Both the position numbers and the translations under genes were made by a program. Shown here in pieces: positions 4,992 to 9,714 of a DNA stretch of 9,714 bases. The stretch covers positions 1 to 9,714 of the forward strand of contig CANQBY010000036.1 of assembly GCA_947589695.1 (NCBI GenBank). Direction: 5' to 3'. The notes under the pieces are model-generated. The model did no database searches and was not told where the DNA came from. It was given only the letters and a program-made list of their open reading frames with translations. This DNA comes from an uncultured Bacilli bacterium. Lineage in GTDB: Bacteria; Bacillota_I; Bacilli_A; RF39; UBA660. Positions within the stretch are counted from its first letter, which is position 1; every line of letters begins with the position of its first letter.

Positions 4992-6851
4992 TTAAATCTG
5001 CACTTTATTTTCAAGTGCTTTTTTTAAATGTTTTTGTAATTTTTCATCAACTGCATAAACATAACAACCCTTTATTCCTCTTGTAAGTAATACTCGGTAA
5101 GTATTTTTAATAATGGTATCAGCTAGTTTCTCATAATATTCTTTGTCTTTTTTAATTAATACTTGTAGCCCATACAAAGATTTCTCGGTATTGGCTCTTT
5201 TTTTATAATCACTAATAACTTTACCATTTTCATATTTTAAATCTGGTCCAATAATAACTCCAATATAATCAAACTCTAAACCCTGAACATTATAAATACA
5301 ACCCACCTCTCTTATAGCGTTTTCTCTTGTTGCAAAGGGTTCTCCATGTTTTAAATTCCAACTCATCGCAAAGTCCCCAATTTTAATATCATGGTAATCC
5401 TGATTATCGGCATATCTTACTTTTCTAGGCCAACAAAATCCGGCGACAATTCGGGCATTATTATGAGTATTTTTAGCTTCTATTACTCTTCTTAATTCCA
5501 TGGGTGAATCTAAAACTTGAAAATCAAAATTAAATTTAACTTTTCCCCGTTTATTATAAAGCAAATTATCAATAAATTCTAAATAGTTATCACTGCCATT
5601 ACATCGAAACTGACTAACCAGTTCTAAAGTTTCTATCTCTGCTTGGGCATTTTTAGCAAAATTTAAAATATTTTCTATGGTTCCTATGTCTCTTAAAGTA
5701 ATCATTTGTTTTTCATCAATAAAAAATACACTTAACCTTGCCGCATTTATAATTTCTTTAATTTGATTTTCCCCAATATTATTATGAATTCCAGATTTTT
5801 CTTGTAAACGATGGGCTTCATCCACCAATAAAAAGTCATATTTATTAGGTTTATCCCACATAAAATATCCCGAGCTTTTAAAAAGTTCATGTATACTTAT
5901 TTCATTATCCCCACTTACTAGCATATTTTTATATACCTTTCGGGGCGCCATATTTTTAGAAACATAAGCACCCATTAGACCATTAGTTAATAATTCTCCT
6001 AAAGCATTAATAGCTAAAATTGATTTACCAGTCCCCGGTCCTCCCTTAATAATTATCACTCGTTTTTTTCCATCCGAAAAGGAATCTCGCGCTTTGGTGA
6101 TAATTTCTTCCATAATTACTTTTTGTTCATCTAATAAAGTAAATTCTTTTTTCCCTTTAGTCATATTAATAATTGCATCTAATAGTTTTTTCGTGGGTCT
6201 AATCTCACTTTCATCTATTTTTCTAATAATATCTAAATTATCTCCCAAATTAATATAAGAATTTATCAAATCTTTTAACTCATTTTTATCATTCTTTCCA
6301 AACATATACACTTTACTATAATAAGGTTTATATTTTTTATTATATAAAACATCATCTATTTCTAATTCATAATTATGAAGAACTACTAAAGGTATAATTT
6401 TAATTTGTTCTTTTTCAATATTTATATTATAATTATTAAGAATTTGAGCATAACTTAGTACTTGATAAGCTGGATGTAAAACATTTTTTTCCTGACTATT
6501 AATCTTGGTTCTAACAACTCCATCCACCGCTTTAATAAGTTTCGAATAACTCCATTGTTTTAATTCAATAATTAATATTACAGGTTTTTTATTACTATCA
6601 TATCCTGTTATAATCATATCAATACTTTTAGAAGTAAGAGGAATATTATATTCTAAAATAATTCCTGTATTATCTGGCAATTGATCTATTACTTGACTCA
6701 TAATCGGTAAACTATTAGCCCAAGCTTTAATTTGATTATATTTTGTTTTTTTCTGATATTTTTCTTTATAAGCTTCATATACTTTATCACTAATTACTCC
6801 ATCTTTAACATATTCCATAAATTCTTTTTTTAAACAAGCAAATAATATCAT
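4992..6851 (-). CDS. PD-(D/E)XK nuclease fused to a DUF2075 SF1 helicase
   Basis: The 619-residue protein has two parts. Residues about 60-110 look like a PD-(D/E)XK nuclease core: Asp78 in SIDMIITG, then Glu96-Leu97-Lys98 in ILIIELKQW, after a conserved acidic ILEYNIPL strand. From about 240 a DUF2075-type superfamily 1 ATPase follows: Walker A GGPGTGKS (270-277), Walker B LLVDEAH (341-347), IDEKQM (378-383), SQFR (413-416), NVQGLEFDYIGVIIG (521-535) and the motif VI segment YRVLLTRG (585-592). All catalytic motifs are intact, so a working DNA or RNA helicase-nuclease is plausible. Such proteins occur singly in many bacteria, often in defence or accessory loci, but I know of no settled function for this architecture. 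Start ATG 6851 has AGGAG 10 nt upstream. It converges with ord with a 34-bp gap. Confidence 0.85.
   Translation of the reverse strand: MILFACLKKEFMEYVKDGVISDKVYEAYKEKYQKKTKYNQIKAWANSLPIMSQVIDQLPDNTGIILEYNIPLTSKSIDMIITGYDSNKKPVILIIELKQWSYSKLIKAVDGVVRTKINSQEKNVLHPAYQVLSYAQILNNYNINIEKEQIKIIPLVVLHNYELEIDDVLYNKKYKPYYSKVYMFGKNDKNELKDLINSYINLGDNLDIIRKIDESEIRPTKKLLDAIINMTKGKKEFTLLDEQKVIMEEIITKARDSFSDGKKRVIIIKGGPGTGKSILAINALGELLTNGLMGAYVSKNMAPRKVYKNMLVSGDNEISIHELFKSSGYFMWDKPNKYDFLLVDEAHRLQEKSGIHNNIGENQIKEIINAARLSVFFIDEKQMITLRDIGTIENILNFAKNAQAEIETLELVSQFRCNGSDNYLEFIDNLLYNKRGKVKFNFDFQVLDSPMELRRVIEAKNTHNNARIVAGFCWPRKVRYADNQDYHDIKIGDFAMSWNLKHGEPFATRENAIREVGCIYNVQGLEFDYIGVIIGPDLKYENGKVISDYKKRANTEKSLYGLQVLIKKDKEYYEKLADTIIKNTYRVLLTRGIKGCYVYAVDEKLQKHLKKALENKVQI
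5000..5025 (+). terminator. Terminator of the ord operon inside the convergent gene
   Basis: GCACTT (5000-5005) and AAGTGC (5013-5018) form a perfect 6-bp stem with a 7-nt loop, followed by seven U (5019-5025). It functions on the plus strand after ord, yet lies entirely within the last codons of the convergent DUF2075 gene. On the minus strand it has no immediate U tract. Confidence 0.7.
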
Positions 6852-6870
6852 ATCTAATCAACTCCTAAAT

Positions 6871-6906
6871 AAAAAAGAACTAGTAAAAAGCCAAAGTCTT
6901 TACTAG
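6871..6906 (-). terminator. Hairpin with U tract after the Rieske oxidoreductase gene
   Basis: On the minus strand an 8-bp perfect stem (CTAGTAAA/TTTACTAG, 6906-6880, loop 11) is followed by UUCUUUUUU to 6871. It ends the Rieske oxidoreductase transcript, but also lies between the only visible promoter of the DUF2075 gene and its ribosome site, so it may act as an attenuator there. Confidence 0.7.
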
Positions 6907-6919
6907 CCCTTCTAATCTA

Positions 6920-6928
6920 ATTATACCA
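6920..6928 (-). promoter_or_regulatory. Extended -10 promoter for the DUF2075 gene
   Basis: TGGTATAAT on the minus strand is a perfect extended -10 element, just past the stop codon of the upstream gene. The -35 position (6948-6943) reads TATAAC, a weak match. Transcription from about 6913 would give a leader of about 60 nt containing the hairpin at 6906-6880. Confidence 0.5.
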
Positions 6929-6932
6929 TAAT

Positions 6933-8372
6933 TTATTTAAAAGTTATATCAAAATTACTCGGACCATTTATACATTTACCATCTAAATCAAATCTTGAAC
7001 CATGACATAAACACTCCCATGTTTTTTCAGTTCCATTAAAAACTATTCCACACTTTAAATGGGGACATTTATTTAACACAATATGTTCTTTTCCCAAAAT
7101 ATCTTTATATATCAACACTTTTTTACCATCAATTACTTTGTTAGTAACTCGTTTATTATTAACATTGTTATCAGTACTTTTAACTATGGCTTTTACATTA
7201 CCATAAATATCTCCCGGAAATCTTACTATTTTACTTAAATTTAAACTTCTTTTTGGATTAAATAACTCTATAAAAGGATTGGGCTTATTTAAAATTATAT
7301 CTTTAATTACTAAACCGGCGATTGTTCCATTAGTCATTCCCCAAGTGTTATAGCCAGTTGCTAAAAGTAAAGTTTTATCTTTATTAATTGCTCCTATAAA
7401 CGGAATATAATCATTAGTTATAATATCATTATTACTCCATAAATAAAGAAACTTATTATTTTTATTTAATTCTAAAAAATAATCTTTAAAATCTTTGATA
7501 TCGGCACTTTTCTTGGAATTAAATAAATAAATCAAATAATTACTATCTAAATCTGTATGATATCTTAAACTAATCGAAGGATTATCTATATTTATTGCGC
7601 TTATCTCTTTAAAATCATTTACTTTTTTAGCTCCGATAAAAGATGTTTCAATATAACTTTTTATTGGTAAGATAAACTTTCTTAAAAAATAAGGATAATG
7701 AGTAGCTATAACTAAATATTTACATTTAACTATTTTCCCATTTACTACGCATTCATAATAATTATTAACTTTTTTAAAACTTTCTAATTTTGTATTTTCC
7801 CAAATATAATCTTGATATTTTTCTTTAAAAAAATTAATATATTTTAAAGGATGAAAAAGATAAGTATCACTAACCATTAAAGCTTTTTTACAAGTTTCTT
7901 TAAAAGGTAGTTTATTTATTAAACTAACATCCACCCCATTATTTTTTAAGAAAATATATTCTTCTTCAATACTTTCTATATTTTCTTCTTCTTTTGTAAA
8001 TAAATAAGAATTAGCTTTTGTAAAATCACAATTAATATTATTTTCTTCAATTATTCTTTTAAGTAAATTGACTGCTTGTCTTTGGCTTTTTAAATATAAA
8101 GCTGCCATTTCTTCATTTACCATATTTCGAATATTCATATAAATTTTTTCTTGTAAATAAGTAATTTTGGCTGTACTTTTGGAAGTAATCCCATACCCAC
8201 ATTTGCCTCTTTCAACAAGATAAGCTTTTACCTTTTCGACTCTTAATTGATGTAATATAGATATCCCGGTTATTCCTCCCCCAACAATTAAGACCTCACA
8301 ATCTAAGTTTTTATCTAACGTTTGACATTTAATCTCATTTTTTAAATCTTCCCAAATACTATAATTTTTCAT
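6933..8372 (-). CDS. FAD-dependent oxidoreductase with C-terminal Rieske domain (YhfW-like)
   Basis: The 479-residue protein begins with a DAO-type FAD domain: EVLIVGGGITG (26-36) is the dinucleotide-binding fold, CGYGITSKSTAKITYLQ follows at about 58-74, and LLLATGYNTWGMTNGTIAG is the second FAD-contact region. The C-terminal ~100 residues are a Rieske domain: Cys436-Pro-His438, 15 residues, then Cys454-x-x-His457 within CLCHGSRF, the complete 2Cys-2His set for a [2Fe-2S] cluster. This fusion is the family of Bacillus subtilis YhfW, a cytoplasmic oxidoreductase of unknown substrate. Length is slightly below YhfW's ~500. No signal peptide is seen. Start ATG 8372 has no convincing ribosome site (GATGT is the best), but the N-terminal SIWEDL matches family starts. 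It appears to be monocistronic, ending at the hairpin at 6906-6871. Confidence 0.88.
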   Translation of the reverse strand: MKNYSIWEDLKNEIKCQTLDKNLDCEVLIVGGGITGISILHQLRVEKVKAYLVERGKCGYGITSKSTAKITYLQEKIYMNIRNMVNEEMAALYLKSQRQAVNLLKRIIEENNINCDFTKANSYLFTKEEENIESIEEEYIFLKNNGVDVSLINKLPFKETCKKALMVSDTYLFHPLKYINFFKEKYQDYIWENTKLESFKKVNNYYECVVNGKIVKCKYLVIATHYPYFLRKFILPIKSYIETSFIGAKKVNDFKEISAINIDNPSISLRYHTDLDSNYLIYLFNSKKSADIKDFKDYFLELNKNNKFLYLWSNNDIITNDYIPFIGAINKDKTLLLATGYNTWGMTNGTIAGLVIKDIILNKPNPFIELFNPKRSLNLSKIVRFPGDIYGNVKAIVKSTDNNVNNKRVTNKVIDGKKVLIYKDILGKEHIVLNKCPHLKCGIVFNGTEKTWECLCHGSRFDLDGKCINGPSNFDITFK

Positions 8373-8423
8373 TTGACATCATTATTAATATAAGTAAAGA
8401 ATTAATATTAATACCTAAAAGTC

Positions 8424-8452
8424 TTGATTTTTTCCTTATTTTTTGTTATTCT
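8424..8452 (+). promoter_or_regulatory. Possible promoter of tRNA-His
   Basis: TTGATT (8424-8429) and TATTCT (8447-8452) are 17 bp apart; each matches four of six consensus bases. Start would be near 8459, about 24 nt before the tRNA. No better candidate lies in the 110-bp gap, which must also hold the divergent oxidoreductase promoter, for which nothing convincing is seen. Confidence 0.4.
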
Positions 8453-8482
8453 AATAATGCTTAAATATAAAAAGCCCTATAT

Positions 8483-8559
8483 GGCGAAATTGGTGAAGTG
8501 GTTAACACGGCAGATTGTGGCTCTGTTATGCAAGGGTTCGACTCCCTTATTTCGCCCCA
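8483..8559 (+). tRNA. tRNA-His (anticodon GTG), CCA encoded
   Basis: The sequence folds as a full cloverleaf: G-1 at 8483, acceptor GCGAAAT/ATTTCGC, a 3-bp D stem GTG/CAC with the AAGTGGTTAA loop, anticodon stem GCAGA/TCTGT with loop TTGTGGC (anticodon GTG), a TATGC variable loop, T stem AAGGG/CCCTT with TTCGACT, C73 and an encoded CCA (8557-8559). The extra G-1 opposite C73 is the histidine-specific identity element. The gene stands alone, with its own terminator 40 nt downstream. Confidence 0.97.
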
Positions 8560-8571
8560 TATTGAATTTTA

Positions 8572-8587
8572 CGCACACCATTGTGCG
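8572..8587. other. Perfect GC-rich hairpin 13 nt after tRNA-His
   Basis: CGCACA and TGTGCG form a 6-bp stem with a CCAT loop. There is no U tract on the plus strand, so it is not an intrinsic terminator there. In the tRNA precursor it would lie between the CCA end and the terminator and could mark or stall 3' trimming. Confidence 0.5.
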
Positions 8588-8597
8588 AAAGATAAGT

Positions 8598-8636
8598 AAA
8601 AGTTCGTAATACTTGATATTATGGACTTTTTCTTTT
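8598..8636 (+). terminator. Strong terminator of tRNA-His
   Basis: A 14-bp uninterrupted stem (8598-8611 with 8617-8630, two G-U pairs) closed by the 5-nt loop CTTGA is followed by UCUUUU. It is the longest hairpin in the window. On the minus strand the complementary stem is also followed by four U, so it may work both ways. Confidence 0.85.
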
Positions 8637-8793
8637 AAAAAATTATGCTGAAGAAATAAATAATAAGATAACTTAGTTAAAGCACAATAATATTTAAAAT
8701 ATTGACAAATATTTTATCCTTTAAATCCGCCAAAAAAATTATAAAAAAATTAAGATTTAATAAGAGAAAATTCACTTTATTATCGATAAATGA

Positions 8794-8822
8794 TTAAAAT
8801 AAAACTTAATTTATGATAAAAT
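8794..8822 (+). promoter_or_regulatory. Promoter of the DUF1016 nuclease gene
   Basis: TGATAAAAT (8814-8822) is an extended -10, with TTAAAA at 8794-8799 as a -35 matching four of six at 17-bp spacing. Transcription would begin near 8829, giving a leader of about 60 nt that contains the dyad at 8853-8870. Confidence 0.5.
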
Positions 8823-8852
8823 ATCTAATAGAAGAATTATATTTTAAATTAG

Positions 8853-8870
8853 TTAATCACGACTGATTAA
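8853..8870. promoter_or_regulatory. Perfect dyad just before the DUF1016 ribosome site
   Basis: TTAATCA (8853-8859) and TGATTAA (8864-8870) are perfect arms around CGAC, five bases before the ribosome site AAAGGAGGA (8876-8884). It could be a protein-binding operator or an RNA hairpin affecting translation; its downstream position makes both possible. No U tract follows. Confidence 0.5.
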
Positions 8871-8889
8871 TTATGAAAGGAGGAAGAAA

Positions 8890-9714
8890 ATGTTAGAGAA
8901 AAATAATGCTGAAATGATTGAGGAAATCAAAGATGTTATTTTAAGCAGTAGACAAAAGGTCGCTTATGAAGTAAATAATACTATGTTATATGCCTATTGG
9001 AATGTTGGAAGAATTATTGTTGAAAATGAACAGAACGGCAATATTAAAGCAGAATATGGCAAACAAATTATGAAGGAACTTTCTAAAGAATTAAGAAAGA
9101 TTTTAGGATCAGGATTTTCAGTCAGCAATTTATTTAATATGCGTAAACTTTATATTACTTATCCAAAATTCCAGACAGTGTCTGGAAAATTGAGTTGGTC
9201 ACATTATTGTGAATTATTAAGTATTGAAAATGTTGATGAACGAAACTTTTACGAAAAGGAATGCTTAAATTCTAACTGGAGTGTTCGAGAATTAAAAAGA
9301 CAATTAGAAACATCTTTATTTGAAAGATTATTGCTTTCCGAAGGAAAAAAGAATAAGGAAAAAGTTTATGAATTATCAAAGATTGGCCAAAAAATTAATA
9401 CACCTGAAGATGTATTAAAAGAACCTTATGTGTTTGAATTTTTAGGAGTTAAAGAAAATAAACCAATTTTAGAAAAAGATTTAGAGCAAAAGTTAGTCAA
9501 GCATATTGAAGAATTCTTACTCGAATTAGGAAAAGGTTTTATGTTTGTTGGGACACAACAAAGAGTTACTTTAGGGAATACTCATTATTATGTTGATATG
9601 GTTTTTTATAATAAAATATTAAAATGCTATGTTTTAATTGATTTAAAAATTGGCCAAATGAAAGCTGAATATGCCGGTCAAATGAATATGTATCTAAATT
9701 ACTATAATGAAGAA
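8890..9714 (+). CDS. DUF1016/YhcG-type PD-(D/E)XK nuclease, truncated by window edge
   Basis: The gene is open to the last base; 275 residues are visible of a family usually about 340-370 long. The N-terminal DUF1016_N half shows YAYWNVGRIIVE (about 35-46), YGKQIMKELSKEL, GFSVSNLFNMRKLY and LSWSHYCELL (about 102-111), typical of YhcG proteins. The C-terminal nuclease half shows QQRVTLGNTHYYVDMVFY with Asp236, then VLIDLKIGQ with Asp251 and Lys253, and EYAGQMNMYLNYY. The catalytic triad appears intact, with Asp in place of the Glu of E. coli YhcG's ELK, a substitution common in this family as I recall it. Start ATG 8890 follows AAAGGAGGA, the strongest ribosome site in the window. YhcG-type genes are mobile accessory genes often beside restriction systems; the actual function is poorly defined. 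The gene is missing from simple complete-ORF lists because its stop is outside. Confidence 0.9.
   Translation, partial: MLEKNNAEMIEEIKDVILSSRQKVAYEVNNTMLYAYWNVGRIIVENEQNGNIKAEYGKQIMKELSKELRKILGSGFSVSNLFNMRKLYITYPKFQTVSGKLSWSHYCELLSIENVDERNFYEKECLNSNWSVRELKRQLETSLFERLLLSEGKKNKEKVYELSKIGQKINTPEDVLKEPYVFEFLGVKENKPILEKDLEQKLVKHIEEFLLELGKGFMFVGTQQRVTLGNTHYYVDMVFYNKILKCYVLIDLKIGQMKAEYAGQMNMYLNYYNEE

Larger units (their letters stand above)
8637..8889. other. AT-rich gap between tRNA-His terminator and nuclease gene
   Basis: These ~250 bases carry no credible reading frame with a start site. They hold a stray TTGACA (8702-8707) without a matching -10, runs of A/T, the extended -10 at 8814-8822, and the dyad at 8853-8870. 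No copy of the tRNA 3' end, transposon terminus or repeat array is visible. Confidence 0.6.

Noticed and set aside
8373..8378. Plus-strand TTGACA next to the oxidoreductase start as a tRNA promoter
   Set aside because: The position 17 bp downstream reads AAAGAA, and TTGATT/TATTCT fits the tRNA better.
8424..8609. 61-codon plus-strand reading frame across the tRNA-His gene
   Set aside because: It spans the promoter region, the complete tRNA and the trailer hairpins; the tRNA explains the sequence.
8702..8707. TTGACA as a -35 for the nuclease gene
   Set aside because: No -10-like hexamer lies 16-18 bp downstream; that position reads AAATCC.
1..9714. CRISPR array, insertion sequence ends, integrase or attachment repeats
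   Set aside because: No regularly spaced repeats, transposase or recombinase motifs, or second copy of the tRNA-His 3' end are visible in the window.

Overview
The window is very AT-rich chromosomal DNA from a low-GC Gram-positive-type bacterium. Compact spacing, short leaders, AAGGAG-type ribosome sites, U-tailed terminators and a PadR plus HAAS/DUF1700 pair all point to Bacillota or a Mollicutes-like Bacilli lineage (an uncultured gut RF39/Erysipelotrichia-type genome would fit). The standard bacterial code is used: TGA ends the PadR gene exactly where the next gene starts, and tryptophans are TGG. No species can be named from the sequence.

Layout. (1) 1-406: a small membrane-anchored protein of unknown role on the minus strand. 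It is divergent from (2) 523-2486: a padR-family repressor overlapping a multi-membrane HAAS-domain protein, behind a near-perfect sigma-A promoter whose -35 is embedded in a 9+9 bp inverted repeat, very likely the repressor's own operator. (3) 2565-4957: a tightly coupled three-gene operon with a 14-nt overlap at each junction. It encodes a stand-alone CheD-like putative glutamine deamidase with the Thr/Cys/His triad, a single-module ClpA/B-D1-type AAA+ ATPase without the usual pore-loop tyrosine, and an Ord-type 2,4-diaminopentanoate dehydrogenase without the rest of its ornithine pathway. This is the most unusual unit here. (4) 4992-6851, minus: a PD-(D/E)XK nuclease fused to a DUF2075 superfamily 1 helicase. 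(5) 6933-8372, minus: a YhfW-like FAD oxidoreductase with a C-terminal Rieske [2Fe-2S] domain. (6) 8483-8559: tRNA-His(GUG) with a strong terminator. (7) 8890 to the right edge: a DUF1016/YhcG-type PD-(D/E)XK nuclease, cut by the window.

How it fits together. Units 2 and 3 are each internally coherent operons. The CheD-like and AAA+ proteins are probably functional partners, but no chemotaxis genes are present, so their target is unknown. Units 4 and 7 are two different PD-(D/E)XK nuclease proteins lying on either side of unit 5 and a tRNA gene, a pattern seen in accessory or defence regions. No integrase, transposase, attachment repeat or CRISPR array was found. Several transcription units seem to use extended -10 promoters (TGnTATAAT-like) with poor -35 boxes, in contrast to the full consensus of the padR promoter.
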